Shown here one piece after another: positions 34,363 to 43,407 of a stretch of 64,000 bases of DNA; within the stretch, counting starts at the first letter, position 1, and each line of letters begins with the position of its first letter. Under the pieces are notes generated by a model that worked only from the letters and a program-made list of their open reading frames with translations, was not told the DNA's origin and searched no databases. The stretch spans positions 62,001 to 126,000 of the forward strand of contig CBDIDO010000003.1 in assembly GCA_965277735.1 (NCBI GenBank), written 5' to 3'. A program made the position numbers and the translations under genes. This stretch comes from RH-AL1 sp965277735 (GTDB lineage Bacteria; Pseudomonadota; Alphaproteobacteria; Rhizobiales; Beijerinckiaceae).

Positions 34363-34805
34363 CGTCGCTCGTCGCGCTGATCGTCGACAGCCACCGCCGC
34401 CTCGTCGGGCGCCCGCTCGTCGACGAGCGGCTTGATGCCGTGGCGCAGGCGGAATGGCTCGCCGACGACGCCCCGTTCGGTTTGCTGGCGCACGACACGC
34501 AGCCCGACCCGCGCTTCATCTACGCCAACCTCGCGGCGCTCTCCTGCTTCGAATATCCCGACGACGAGTTGATCGGGCTTCCCTCGCGCCTCACCGCCGA
34601 GGCGCCGGACCGGGACGAGCGCCAGCGCCTGCTCGACGCGGTCGCCCGCGACGGCTTCATCGACGGCTATCGCGGCCTGCGCATCGCCAAATCCGGGCGC
34701 CGTTTCTGGATCGAGGATGTCACGGTCTGGATGCTGATCGACGCTGCCGGCGTGACGCATGGGCAGGCCGCCGTGTATCGCCGCTGGCGCGATGTCCAAG
34801 GCTAA
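34335..34805 (+). CDS. MEKHLA-domain protein
   Basis: 156 aa from ATG 34335, or 149 aa from ATG 34356; no ribosome binding site distinguishes them and both lie within a palindromic repeat. The MEKHLA domain, PAS-like and shared with the C terminus of plant HD-ZIP III proteins, spans about residues 15-150. It is recognised by DDAPFGLLAHDTQPDPRFIY, ANLAALSCFEYPDDELIGLP, SRLTAEAPDRDERQRLL and KSGRRFWIEDVTVW. Bacterial members are small sensors of unknown ligand. It is 40 bases after fghA and may be co-transcribed with the formaldehyde genes, which would hint at redox or C1 sensing; this is inference. Confidence 0.8.
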   Translation: MAGLVPAMTASLVALIVDSHRRLVGRPLVDERLDAVAQAEWLADDAPFGLLAHDTQPDPRFIYANLAALSCFEYPDDELIGLPSRLTAEAPDRDERQRLLDAVARDGFIDGYRGLRIAKSGRRFWIEDVTVWMLIDAAGVTHGQAAVYRRWRDVQG

Positions 34806-34817
34806 AATTCAAGAATA

Positions 34818-34852
34818 TTTCGCAACTGCAAAAAATTGCTGCACTTGCGAAA
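34818..34852. promoter_or_regulatory. 12-bp imperfect palindrome upstream of the NADH dehydrogenase gene
   Basis: TTTCGCAACTGC (34818-34829) and GCACTTGCGAAA (34841-34852) match as inverted repeats at 11 of 12 positions, separated by an AT-rich 11 bases. Half-site centres are 23 bases apart, about two helical turns. It is 89 bases before ATG 34941 and 13 bases after the MEKHLA stop. It may be an operator for the dehydrogenase gene or a terminator stem for the gene before it. Confidence 0.45.
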
Positions 34853-34940
34853 TGAGCGGTCCTTCGTCATATCCGCCGGACGTCGCGCGGGGCCGGTCTT
34901 CGGCCTAGTCTGCGCTCGCCGCCGTCCGGAAAACGAAACG

Positions 34941-36305
34941 ATGCCGACCGAGAACAACACCGTCCTTTTCACGCGCGAGCAGGCGAAGAAGCCGATCGTC
35001 GTCGTGGTCGGTTGCGGATTCGGCGGGCTTCAGGCGGCGATGCATCTCCACAAGCTCGACATCGAGCTCATTTTGATCGACCGCACCAACCACCATCTGT
35101 TCCAGCCGCTGCTCTACCAGGTGTCGACGGCGGCGCTCGCGCCGTCCGACATCGCCTCGCCGATCCGCTCGCTGCTCGGCACCAAGCCGAACGTGTCGGT
35201 GATCCTCGGCGAGGTCGACGGCATCGACAAGGACGCGCGCACCGTCTGCATCAAGGACACGGGCAACGTGCCCTACGATTACTTGATCCTGGCGACGGGC
35301 TCGGCCTACGCTTGGTTCGGTCATGACGAATGGTCCGACCACGCGGCGGTGCTGAAGACGCTGCCGGACGCGCTGCAGATCCGCCGCCGCATCCTCGAGG
35401 CGTTCGACTGGGCCGAGACGCGCACCAACCCCGAGGACGTGAAGGCGCTGATGACCTTCGTCGTCGTCGGCGCCGGCCCGACCGGCGTCGAGCTCACCGG
35501 CTCGCTCGCCGAGCTGGCGCGCGCGACGCTGAAGGCGGAGTACCGTCACATCGATCCGTCCAAGGCGCGCATCGTGCTCGTCGACGCGGCCCCGCGCATC
35601 CTCGGCGAGTTCCCCGAGCACCTCTCCGCCTACGCCAAGCAGGCGCTGGAGGACCTCGGCGTCGAGGTGATGCTGAATACGCCCTGCGAGGAGATCGATG
35701 CGCGCGGCATCACGCTGAAGGGCCAGCGCATCGACACCGCCAACATCTGCTGGTGCGCCGGCACGCGCGCCGAGCCCGCCGGCCAGTGGATCGGCGCCGC
35801 GACGGCGAAGAACAACGGCGTCGAGGTGACCAGCGATTGTTCGGTGCCGAACCATCCCGAGATCTTCGCGATCGGAGATGTGTCGAGCTACAAGACCAAG
35901 GACGGCAAGATCCTGCCGGGCCTCGCGCCGGTCGCCAAGCAACAGGGCGCCTATGTCGCCAAGGTGGTCGCCAGCCGCATCGGCGCGCGCAAGCATCCGG
36001 GTCCGTTCAAGTACACCAACCTCGGCACGATGGCGGTGATCGGCCGCTCGCACGCGATCGCTGTGATGTTCGGCATGAAGCTGAAGGGACGCCTCGCGTG
36101 GCTTGCGTGGTCGCTGGTCCATCTGCTGCTGCTGATAGGCTTCCGCAACAGGATCATGGTGTTCACCAACTGGGCGTGGGCCTTCTTCACCTACGGCCGC
36201 GGCTCGCGCCTCGTCGTCGGCAAGGCACGCAAGCTCGTCGAGGACGATCACCTCGCGAGCCCCGAGCGCACGCGGCACCAGCAGCACATGTCTGTCGCCG
36301 AGTAG
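34941..36305 (+). CDS. ndh: Type II NADH:quinone oxidoreductase (NDH-2)
   Basis: 454 aa from ATG 34941. NDH-2 passes electrons from NADH to quinone without pumping protons, as a monotopic inner-membrane flavoprotein. The FAD motif is VVVGCGFGGLQAAMHLHKL, and NHHLFQPLLYQVSTAALAPS is characteristic. The NADH motif is VVVGAGPTGVELTGSLAELA. DVSSYKTKDGKILPGLAPVA holds the second FAD aspartate, and AKQQGAYVAK the quinone-site AQxG equivalent. A C-terminal hydrophobic patch (WLAWSLVHLLLLIGFRNR) anchors it to the membrane. An upstream palindrome may control it. Confidence 0.92.
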   Translation: MPTENNTVLFTREQAKKPIVVVVGCGFGGLQAAMHLHKLDIELILIDRTNHHLFQPLLYQVSTAALAPSDIASPIRSLLGTKPNVSVILGEVDGIDKDARTVCIKDTGNVPYDYLILATGSAYAWFGHDEWSDHAAVLKTLPDALQIRRRILEAFDWAETRTNPEDVKALMTFVVVGAGPTGVELTGSLAELARATLKAEYRHIDPSKARIVLVDAAPRILGEFPEHLSAYAKQALEDLGVEVMLNTPCEEIDARGITLKGQRIDTANICWCAGTRAEPAGQWIGAATAKNNGVEVTSDCSVPNHPEIFAIGDVSSYKTKDGKILPGLAPVAKQQGAYVAKVVASRIGARKHPGPFKYTNLGTMAVIGRSHAIAVMFGMKLKGRLAWLAWSLVHLLLLIGFRNRIMVFTNWAWAFFTYGRGSRLVVGKARKLVEDDHLASPERTRHQQHMSVAE

Positions 36306-36306
36306 G

Positions 36307-36840
36307 CTACTTCCCAGTCGGCTTAGAAGCGTGGTCGATCAGGTAGCGCCAGTGGCCGCCCACGGCGACGGCCGCGTCGGTGAAGCGCGTGTGCGAGACG
36401 ACGTCCGCCCCGCCGGCCTTCGGGTGCAACGTCAACGTCGTCAGCCCCCACGACACGACGAGCGGGGGCACCTCGACCCAATGCGCGTCCTCGACCTTCA
36501 CGCTCACGGTGAAATGCGCGAACAGGTCCGCGTAGCCCGACATGATCGCGTTTGCGCCCTTCACCTGCGTCGAGCCCGGCGGGTAGGCGGTTGTCGCCGC
36601 ATCGTGCATCTCGGCGAGGGCCGCAAGGTCGCCATGCTCCATTGCCGTGCGCCATGCCGTAGCCGGCGCGCTCTCGCCGTCGCGCACCTGTGGACCCTCC
36701 GCGGCGCCGATCGTGTGTGGGCAAACTATCGAGACGAGTAAAGACAGGCAAACCGCAAGGCCGGGCGTGACCTGCCTTCTCCCCTTGCTGGAGAAGGTGC
36801 CCGAAGGGCGGATGAGGGGGCGGTGGCGGAAAGACCTCAC
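36307..36840 (-). CDS. SnoaL/DUF4440-like protein with start inside a repeat
   Basis: 177 aa as the long form from 36840, whose first 20 codons lie in the palindromic repeat at 36775-36917. The next 27 residues (GLAVCLSLLVSIVCPHTIGA) look like a signal peptide. A shorter form from GTG 36687, behind GGAGG, gives a 126-residue cytoplasmic protein. The core SAPATAWRTAMEHGDLAALA, TQVKGANAIMSGYADLF and SHTRFTDAAVAVGGHWRYLI fits the nuclear-transport-factor-2-like fold of SnoaL/DUF4440 proteins. Active-site residues cannot be assigned. It converges with ndh, with one base between stops. Confidence 0.6.
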   Translation of the reverse strand: MRSFRHRPLIRPSGTFSSKGRRQVTPGLAVCLSLLVSIVCPHTIGAAEGPQVRDGESAPATAWRTAMEHGDLAALAEMHDAATTAYPPGSTQVKGANAIMSGYADLFAHFTVSVKVEDAHWVEVPPLVVSWGLTTLTLHPKAGGADVVSHTRFTDAAVAVGGHWRYLIDHASKPTGK

Positions 36841-36917
36841 GCGACGAGGCCGAGGCTCGTCCTGAGACGACCCCTCATCCGGCGCTTCGCGCCACCTTCT
36901 CCCGCAAGGGGAGAAGG
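36775..36917. repeat. Paired palindromic repeat (family A)
   Basis: Inverted arms at 36775-36819 and 36871-36917 share CCTTCTCCC-type outer hairpins and the CCCCTCATCCG tail. Inner hairpins again differ yet stay paired (GCCC-GAA-GGGC left, GGCGC-TTC-GCGCC right). It lies between the DUF882 gene end and the SnoaL-like gene, overlapping the 5' end of the latter in its long form. Confidence 0.85.
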
Positions 36918-36930
36918 GAAGCGGGCTGCC

Positions 36931-38496
36931 TTACAGTGCGTCGGCAGCTGCGAGCTGATGCGCGGCACGGCGCAGGCCGGTCACGTGCGGGCCGACGACT
37001 GGCGACGGTGCGTCGAGATCCTCGGCCGCCACAGGCGCCTCAGTGCTTTTCGGCATCGTGCTCGCGACGATCGTGCGGGCGATCTCTTGGCGGCGACGAT
37101 GGGCGCTGGCCCTGAGTCCGACCGGGCGCGCGCCTACGATGGGACGCAGGTCGCCGCCGGTCGAGCCCACCGGCTCTCCCGCGAAGGCAAGCGCCGCGCT
37201 CGGCTTCTGCGTATCCATACCTGTGATGAGATCGGGAAGGGCGCTGCGGCGCAACGCGGGGGCGCCGTCCTGCGCTTCGAGGCTCGCCAGCGTGTCGGGG
37301 CGGCGCGGGGCCACCACGTCCGGCGTGTCGGCGGCCGCAAGTGCCTCGGGCCGCGACGGCGGCAGGGGGACGTCGGGGGCGACAGCGTATTCTGCGGGGC
37401 GACGCGGCGGCAGCGGCGCGGCGGCCGTGTCGGTGCCGGCGGGCTCGAGGCTCGCCACCTGCTGCGGCGCGCCCTGGTCGAGGCCGGCTTGTCCTGCGAC
37501 CTGGGCCTGCGGGTCGGCGGCGGTGCGCAGGTCCTGCGCTTGCGGCGCGTAGGCAATCGCGGCGGCAGGTTGAGCGTCCTGCGCGGCGACCTGTTGCGGC
37601 TGCGGCTGGGGCGCTTCGGCTTGCCCGGGCGCGGGCTCGGGCTGCACTTGACGCACCGCGGAAGCTGGCGGCGGAGCCGCGCTGGCGACGGCCGTGCGGC
37701 GATCCTCTTCGTCCTCGCGAGCGGCACCGCCGCCGCTGTTGCCGCCACCAAACAGCCAGGCGAAGAAGCCGCCCGAATCCTGTTGCGCCGGGGGCAGGTC
37801 GGTCTGGCCGCGCTGTGCCAGCTCGAGGCGCGCCTGCTCGTAGCCGGGCATCGGCTTGCCGTTGGAGGGGATGTGGACAGTCTTGCCGTCTGGGAACAGC
37901 TCAGCGAGTTGCTCGTAGGGCATGCGCGGCCACGAGCGCACGCCGCCGACGTCGATGTGCACAAAATTCGCCGACGGATACCAGCCGACGCCGCCGTGCT
38001 GGAGCTGCATCGCCACCTCGCGGATGCGGTGCATCGGGAAGCCGGGCATCGTCGTGTCCATCGCCTTGCCGAGCATGTGCTGCGAGTGCTCGGCGACCGC
38101 CTTCGAGCGGCGGCGCAGCATCGCGTTGGTCTCAGGTGAGCGATAGGCGGAATAGATCTGGATGCGGTCGGTGGCGCCGGCGGTGCGATAGGCTTCCCAG
38201 ATCGCGTCGAACAGACGCGGATCCATGCTGATTTCGTCGTTGTTGCGCCAGTCGCGAAGGAAATGGTTGAGCTGCCGCAGCACCGCGGGGTCGTAGTGGC
38301 CGTCGACGCGGAAGGTGGCGTCGATCGTTTCCAAGGTGTGCGTGTGATAGAGATGCAGCGTCCGGGTCTCGCCATCGGCGACGCAATTCTGGGTCGCGCT
38401 TGGGGCGATCAGCCAGGAAGCCAGCGAGCACAGAAGGCTCGTCGCCACCAGATTGCGCAGTCGTCTCGCCGTTTGGCGTAGATCAAGACGTCGCAA
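36931..38496 (-). CDS. DUF882 / MepK-like murein endopeptidase with long Pro/Ala-rich tail
   Basis: 521 aa. An N-terminal membrane signal (LVATSLLCSLASWLIAPSA) exports the protein. Residues 45-215 form the M15-type zinc peptidase: IYSAYRSPETNAMLRRRS, HSQHMLGKAMD (zinc His and Asp) and GGVGWYPSANFVHIDVG (zinc His) match the DUF882/YcbK family, which cleaves peptidoglycan cross-links. FVHIDVGGVRSWPRMP ends the domain. The remaining 300 residues are Ala, Pro, Gln rich and lack a fold, presumably a flexible wall-spanning region. It is divergent from the envC-like gene, so the two wall hydrolase units share a 252-base control region. Confidence 0.85.
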   Translation of the reverse strand: MRRLDLRQTARRLRNLVATSLLCSLASWLIAPSATQNCVADGETRTLHLYHTHTLETIDATFRVDGHYDPAVLRQLNHFLRDWRNNDEISMDPRLFDAIWEAYRTAGATDRIQIYSAYRSPETNAMLRRRSKAVAEHSQHMLGKAMDTTMPGFPMHRIREVAMQLQHGGVGWYPSANFVHIDVGGVRSWPRMPYEQLAELFPDGKTVHIPSNGKPMPGYEQARLELAQRGQTDLPPAQQDSGGFFAWLFGGGNSGGGAAREDEEDRRTAVASAAPPPASAVRQVQPEPAPGQAEAPQPQPQQVAAQDAQPAAAIAYAPQAQDLRTAADPQAQVAGQAGLDQGAPQQVASLEPAGTDTAAAPLPPRRPAEYAVAPDVPLPPSRPEALAAADTPDVVAPRRPDTLASLEAQDGAPALRRSALPDLITGMDTQKPSAALAFAGEPVGSTGGDLRPIVGARPVGLRASAHRRRQEIARTIVASTMPKSTEAPVAAEDLDAPSPVVGPHVTGLRRAAHQLAAADAL

Positions 38497-38748
38497 AAGC
38501 CCGGTCCCCCTTCACGCTACAGGTCACCGTAGGGCGGCCCGAAGACGACAGACAAGCGCGAAGCGGCAAGAAGGCGGCACGCGGCGCCCGCGCGGCGCGA
38601 TTGCGGCGGGCTGTGGCCAAAAAGCATCGGTCGCGAGGCGCGATCTGCGCGCAAGGGATTCGCGGTGGCCCGACATGCGCTCCAGAGGCGGCACGCCGTC
38701 ATAACGACAAGATCAAAACGTCTCTGAACGGTGCGGCGGAGAGAGGCG

Positions 38749-40080
38749 ATGCGGAACGGGCGCGGGAGGGCGATGGCGACGGCGTTGGCTCTCTTTGCGC
38801 CAACCCTGATGGCGCTCCCCGCCCGTGCCGATCCGGCCACCTCGCGGGCGTCGACCGGAAGTGCCTCGCTCGACCAGAAGCAGACCGAGCTGCGCGGCCT
38901 GCAGGAGACGATCGACGCCAATGCGGCGCGGCGTGCGGCGCTGACGAACGAGATCGCCGGCATCGAAGCCGACCACGCAAAGCTCTCCGCGGCGCTGATC
39001 GAGACGACAGCCAAGGTCAACGACCAGCAGGCCAAGATCGCCGACATCGAAAAGCGGCTCGATGCGCTCACAGAGCGCGAGGATGCGGCGCGCCGCACGC
39101 TCGACAGCCGCAAGGCCGTCGTCGCCGAGGTGCTCGCCGCCCTCCAGCGGATGGGCCGCAAGCCGCCGCCGGCGCTGCTCGTCGATCCTGAGGACGTGCT
39201 ACGGGCGATCCGCACCTCGATGCTGCTCGGCGACCTGCTGCCGGCGATGCGCTCGGAGGTCGAGCGTCTCGTCGCCGACCTCACCGAGCTCACCGACGCT
39301 CGCAAGGCGGTCGAGGCGGAGCGCCGCGCGCTCGATGACGAAGTCGCCTCGCTCGCGGCCGAGCGCGAGCGGCTTTCCGCGCTCGTCGATGCGCGCCAGG
39401 CCGCGCTCGGCAAGGCGCAGGGCGAGATGGTGGACGAGGCCGGGAAGGCGAAGCGACTCGCCAGCGAGGCCGGCTCTCTCAAAGATTTGATAGGACGCAT
39501 GGAGCAGGGCGACGCGGCGGCGGCCAAGGGCGCCGAGGCGGCGCGGCAATCCGACGCGAAGCTCGCCGCGATCACGCCAGACGCGGGCCTTGCCGCGCAG
39601 CCGTTCAAGGATTCGGCGCGGCTCGCGCCGGCCGTGGCCTTCGACAAGACGAGGGGCCTGTTGCCGATGCCGGTGGCGGGCTCGCTGCTGCGCGGCTTCG
39701 GCGACGACGATGGCCTTGGCGGCACCGAGAAGGGTCTGCTGCTCGAGACACGTGCCGCGGCGCCCGTCGCCGCGCCGGCTGACGGGTGGATCGCCTATGC
39801 CGGCCCCTATAGGTCTTTCGGCCAGTTGCTGATCCTCAACGTCGGCAGCGGCTACTACATAGTGCTTGCCGGCATGGATCGGATCAACGTAGGCTTGGGG
39901 CAGTTCGTATTGGCCGGCGAGCCGATCGGCGCGATGGGCGACGGTTCGACCAAGACGGCCGCCGCCGTGGCGCTAGGCGCGGCACGGCCCCTTCTATACG
40001 TCGAGTTTCGTAAGGACGGGGCGACGATCGATCCGGGCCCATGGTGGGCGAGACCGGAGCTTCAAAAGGTTCGCGGATGA
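38749..40080 (+). CDS. EnvC-like murein hydrolase activator (M23 family)
   Basis: 443 aa from ATG 38749, after GGAGAGAGG. A signal peptide (ALALFAPTLMALPARA) is followed by coiled-coil stretches (about residues 35-270) rich in EADHAKLSAALIETTAKVND-type heptads. The C-terminal domain (about 300-440) is the LytM/M23 fold: LLPMPVAGSLLRGFGDDDG, APVAAPADGWIAYAGPYRSF and GQFVLAGEPIGAMGDG. Zinc ligands typical of active M23 enzymes are incomplete, as in EnvC, which activates amidases rather than cutting itself. The stop overlaps the next start (ATGA), making a transcript with ctpA. Confidence 0.87.
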   Translation: MRNGRGRAMATALALFAPTLMALPARADPATSRASTGSASLDQKQTELRGLQETIDANAARRAALTNEIAGIEADHAKLSAALIETTAKVNDQQAKIADIEKRLDALTEREDAARRTLDSRKAVVAEVLAALQRMGRKPPPALLVDPEDVLRAIRTSMLLGDLLPAMRSEVERLVADLTELTDARKAVEAERRALDDEVASLAAERERLSALVDARQAALGKAQGEMVDEAGKAKRLASEAGSLKDLIGRMEQGDAAAAKGAEAARQSDAKLAAITPDAGLAAQPFKDSARLAPAVAFDKTRGLLPMPVAGSLLRGFGDDDGLGGTEKGLLLETRAAAPVAAPADGWIAYAGPYRSFGQLLILNVGSGYYIVLAGMDRINVGLGQFVLAGEPIGAMGDGSTKTAAAVALGAARPLLYVEFRKDGATIDPGPWWARPELQKVRG

Positions 40081-41522
40081 TGCGGAAAGTCTCGCTTGTG
40101 TTCCTGGGTGCGGCGCTCGGCGCTGCGTCAGTCTCGATCGGCACGCAGATGCACGTGCTCGATCATGCCAATGCGGCGGCCTCCGATACCTATCGCAGCC
40201 TGAACCTGTTTGGTGACGTCTTCGAGAAGATACGCACCGACTACGTCGAGAAGCCGGAAGACCAGAAGCTGGTCGAGGCGGCGATCAACGGCATGCTGAC
40301 CTCGCTCGACCCGCACTCGTCCTACATGGACGCCAAGGGCTTCCGCGAGATGAACGTGCAGACGCACGGCGAATTCGGCGGCCTCGGCATCGAGGTCAGC
40401 CAGGACGACGGGCAGATCAAGGTCGTCACCCCGATCGACGACACGCCGGCCTCGAAGGCCGGTATCCTGTCCGGCGACATCATCGACGCGATCGACGGCG
40501 ACGCGGTCTCGGGCATGACGCTCAACCAGGCGGTCGACAAGATGCGCGGTGCGGTCAATACCGCCGTGACGCTCAAGATCCTGCGCGGCCCCAAGAAGGA
40601 CGCGAAGGACTACAAGCTCACCCGCGCCGTCATCACCATCAAGTCGGTCCGCAACAAGATCGAAGGCGACGACATCGGCTACATCCGCATCACGCAGTTC
40701 AACGAGCAGACCTACGACGGCGTTAAGGAAGCGATCGACAAGTTCGACAAGCAGATCCCCGGCGACAAGTTCAAGGGCTACATCCTCGACCTGCGCAACA
40801 ACCCGGGCGGCCTGCTCGATCAGTCGATCGCTGTGTCGAACGCCTTCATCGACAAGGGCGAGATCGTCTCGACGCGCGGCCGCAACGCCGACGAGACGCA
40901 GCGCTACAACGCGCGGCCCGGCGACATCTCGCACGGCAAGCCGCTGGTGGTGCTGGTCAACGGCGGCTCGGCCTCGGCTTCCGAGATCGTCGCCGGCGCG
41001 CTGCAGGACCACAAGCGCGGCACGATCATGGGCACGCGCTCGTTCGGCAAGGGCTCGGTGCAGACGATCATCCCGCTTGGCGGCAACAACGGCGCTATCC
41101 GCCTCACCACCGCGCGCTACTACACGCCGTCGGGCCGCTCGATCCAGGCGCGCGGCATCGAGCCGGACGTTGTGGTCAACGAGGACGTGCCGAAGGAATT
41201 CCAGGGCAAGGACGAGGTCAAGGGCGAGGCCTCGCTGAAGGGTCACCTGACGCAGACGGGTGATGAGGGACACGGCTCGTCGGCCTACGTGCCGCCGGAC
41301 CCGGCCAAGGACGTCCAGCTGATCGCGGCCGAGGATCTGCTCCGCGGCATCAAGCGCGCGGCCAACGCCACGCCGTCGAACCCGACGCCGGCGGCGCCGA
41401 TGCCGGCCGGCAACCCGACGACCAGCGTGCCGCCCGGCGCGCCGGCGCCGACCGCGCCGACGACCGGTGGCGAGCCCTCGAAGGCTCCGCCGTCGAAGAT
41501 GCCTTCGACCAAGATGCCGTGA
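40077..41522 (+). CDS. ctpA: C-terminal processing peptidase, S41 family
   Basis: 481 aa from ATG 40077 (overlaps the envC-like stop). An N-terminal membrane helix (KVSLVFLGAALGAASVSIG) exports it to the periplasm. A PDZ domain follows (GGLGIEVSQDDGQIKVVTPI to ATPASKAGI-like region near residue 120). The catalytic serine is in VNGGSASASEIVAGAL and the lysine in TRSFGKGSVQTIIPLG; substrate strand is AIRLTTARYYTPSGRSIQ. CtpA degrades wall-linked proteins. The 110-residue Pro/Thr/Ala tail is disordered. The overlap with the envC-like gene and the following yibQ-like gene is the conserved Hyphomicrobiales order. Confidence 0.94.
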   Translation: MMRKVSLVFLGAALGAASVSIGTQMHVLDHANAAASDTYRSLNLFGDVFEKIRTDYVEKPEDQKLVEAAINGMLTSLDPHSSYMDAKGFREMNVQTHGEFGGLGIEVSQDDGQIKVVTPIDDTPASKAGILSGDIIDAIDGDAVSGMTLNQAVDKMRGAVNTAVTLKILRGPKKDAKDYKLTRAVITIKSVRNKIEGDDIGYIRITQFNEQTYDGVKEAIDKFDKQIPGDKFKGYILDLRNNPGGLLDQSIAVSNAFIDKGEIVSTRGRNADETQRYNARPGDISHGKPLVVLVNGGSASASEIVAGALQDHKRGTIMGTRSFGKGSVQTIIPLGGNNGAIRLTTARYYTPSGRSIQARGIEPDVVVNEDVPKEFQGKDEVKGEASLKGHLTQTGDEGHGSSAYVPPDPAKDVQLIAAEDLLRGIKRAANATPSNPTPAAPMPAGNPTTSVPPGAPAPTAPTTGGEPSKAPPSKMPSTKMP

Positions 41523-41670
41523 TCGCAGACGACGCGGGATAGCTGTCCCGCTGCGGTTTCGATATCCGGCTTGCAAGCTATAAGATCGGCGGCATGCTTC
41601 GGCCTGCCGCCGTCATGGGCTGATTCGCGACAGAGGCGAGCGGACGGCGGGTCGGACGAGGATCGCCCCG

Positions 41671-42855
41671 ATGGATCTCAATGCGCCGCTCGGAAAGACG
41701 TCACCGCCGAAGGGCGGCGAGGACGCACCGGGTGGTGCCGCGTCGAAGGTGCGGTCGCCTTGGAGCGTGCGGCCGCTCCTGCTGGCGGCCAGCGGGCTCG
41801 TATTCGCCGGAGCTCTGGTCGCTCTGGGCGTCACGCTCTGGACAGCCGACCCGCACGGGGGCGAGCCCTATGTCGTTACCGCGATCCCGCCGCAGGAGGC
41901 CAAGCCCATTCCCGCGGCAAAGCCGGTCGTTCCGCTCGACCCCGTGACGACCGGCTCGCTCGCGCCGAACGTCGCCAGCGGGCCGCCTTCGCAAATACCG
42001 CTTTCGCAGGCGCCGTTCCTGCCGGCGCCGCCCGCGCGCAGTGGCTCGCAGGGGCCGGCCGCGCCGCTCATCATCGACGTCGCCAAGGCCTTGGCCGATC
42101 GCGAGCGCGCGAGCATCCCGGTCGGCGGCGAGCCGGCGCCGGCTGTCGCACCGCCGGCGGCTGCGGCGCCGCGGATCGCGATCTTCGTTTCGGGCATGGG
42201 CCTCTCGTCGGCCGCGACCCGCACCGCGACCGAACTGCTGCCCTCCGCCGTCAGCTTCGCCTTCGTGCCGTACGGCGAGACCATTCCCGCCGCCGTCTCC
42301 ACCGCTAAGGAGCGCGGGCACGAGATCCTGCTCCAGGTGCCGATGCAGAATGCCGGCGGCGCGCCGCTTCCGGGCCCGCATGCGCTGCAGCCCGGCGAGC
42401 CGGCACCTCAGGTCGGCGTGGACGTGGCTTGGCTGATGGGTCGGGTCGAGGGCTACGACGGCGTCGTCAACCTGCTCGGCGCGCCGGTCACGTCCGATCG
42501 CAACGTGATGGGCGCCCTGATGAAAGCGGTGGCGGCACGCGGGCTCTTCTATCTCGACGATGGGACCTCGAAGCGCAGCCTCGGGCAGGCTCTGGCCTTG
42601 GCGCAGGGGGTGCCGGCGCTGCGCGCCGATGTGGTGCTCGACGCGACGGCCGATCCCGCCGTCGTGCACGCCAACCTCGAGGCGCTGCTCGCCGTCGCCA
42701 AGCGCAACGGCAGCGCGATCGGCATGGCGAGCGGGCTGCCCGATCATCTAGCCGCGATCGCCGCCTTCGCGGCGGGGCTCTCGGCGCGCGGCGTCGATCT
42801 GGTGCCCGTGTCGGTATTGGCTGGGCGCGGTGCTACGAAGACCGTCGCCCGATGA
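41671..42855 (+). CDS. Divergent polysaccharide deacetylase, YibQ type
   Basis: 394 aa from ATG 41671. One N-terminal membrane helix (RPLLLAASGLVFAGALVALG) anchors a periplasmic protein. After a 90-residue Pro-rich linker, residues 165-390 show the divergent polysaccharide deacetylase fold (PF04748): RIAIFVSGMGLSSAATRTAT, AKERGHEILLQVPMQN and DGVVNLLGAPVTSDRNVM with FYLDDGTSKRSL. The usual metal-binding His are missing, so the true reaction is unknown. The gene is 148 bases after ctpA and 35 before rppH, matching the conserved wall-metabolism order. Confidence 0.85.
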   Translation: MDLNAPLGKTSPPKGGEDAPGGAASKVRSPWSVRPLLLAASGLVFAGALVALGVTLWTADPHGGEPYVVTAIPPQEAKPIPAAKPVVPLDPVTTGSLAPNVASGPPSQIPLSQAPFLPAPPARSGSQGPAAPLIIDVAKALADRERASIPVGGEPAPAVAPPAAAAPRIAIFVSGMGLSSAATRTATELLPSAVSFAFVPYGETIPAAVSTAKERGHEILLQVPMQNAGGAPLPGPHALQPGEPAPQVGVDVAWLMGRVEGYDGVVNLLGAPVTSDRNVMGALMKAVAARGLFYLDDGTSKRSLGQALALAQGVPALRADVVLDATADPAVVHANLEALLAVAKRNGSAIGMASGLPDHLAAIAAFAAGLSARGVDLVPVSVLAGRGATKTVAR

Positions 42856-42890
42856 GCCGGCGGCAAGCGAGAGGACGGGTGGGACGTTAG

Positions 42891-43394
42891 GTGCGTGGCT
42901 TCGAACATTACCGACCTTGCGTCGGCATCATGCTCATCAACGCCGAGGGCTTGGTCTTCATCGGGCGCCGGCGTGCGAAGCGCGCCTCCGACCACCTCGG
43001 GTCGAAGTATCTTTGGCAGATGCCGCAAGGCGGGATCGATCCCGGCGAGGACCCGTATCACGCCGCCCTGCGCGAACTTACCGAGGAGACCAACGTCACC
43101 TCCGTCGAGCAGCTCGCCGAAGCGCCCGAATGGTACACCTACGACCTGCCCGTCGATGCCACCAAGAAGGCGTGGCGCGGTCGGTATCAGGGCCAACGCC
43201 AGAAATGGTTCGCGCTGCGCTTCACGGGACCCGAGAGCGAGATCAACGTGCTCGCGCCGGCCGGCGGCGTGAAGCCCGAATTCGACGAGTGGCGCTGGGC
43301 GCGGATGGAGACGCTGCCGGAGCTGATCATCCCGTTCAAGCGCGAGGTCTACGAGCAGGTGGTCAGCGCGTTCAAGCCGTTCGCCGCCGCCTGA
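42891..43394 (+). CDS. rppH: RNA pyrophosphohydrolase
   Basis: 167 aa from GTG 42891. RppH removes pyrophosphate from the 5' triphosphate of mRNAs and so starts their decay. The Nudix box is GGIDPGEDPYHAALRELTEE plus TNV. YRPCVGIMLINAEGLVFIGR, LWQMPQGG and YTYDLPVDATKKAWRGRYQG with GQRQKWFALRF are specific to the RppH/IalA branch. It ends the envC-ctpA-yibQ-rppH group. Confidence 0.95.
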   Translation: MRGFEHYRPCVGIMLINAEGLVFIGRRRAKRASDHLGSKYLWQMPQGGIDPGEDPYHAALRELTEETNVTSVEQLAEAPEWYTYDLPVDATKKAWRGRYQGQRQKWFALRFTGPESEINVLAPAGGVKPEFDEWRWARMETLPELIIPFKREVYEQVVSAFKPFAAA

Positions 43395-43407
43395 GCCCTG
43401 CCGGTCT

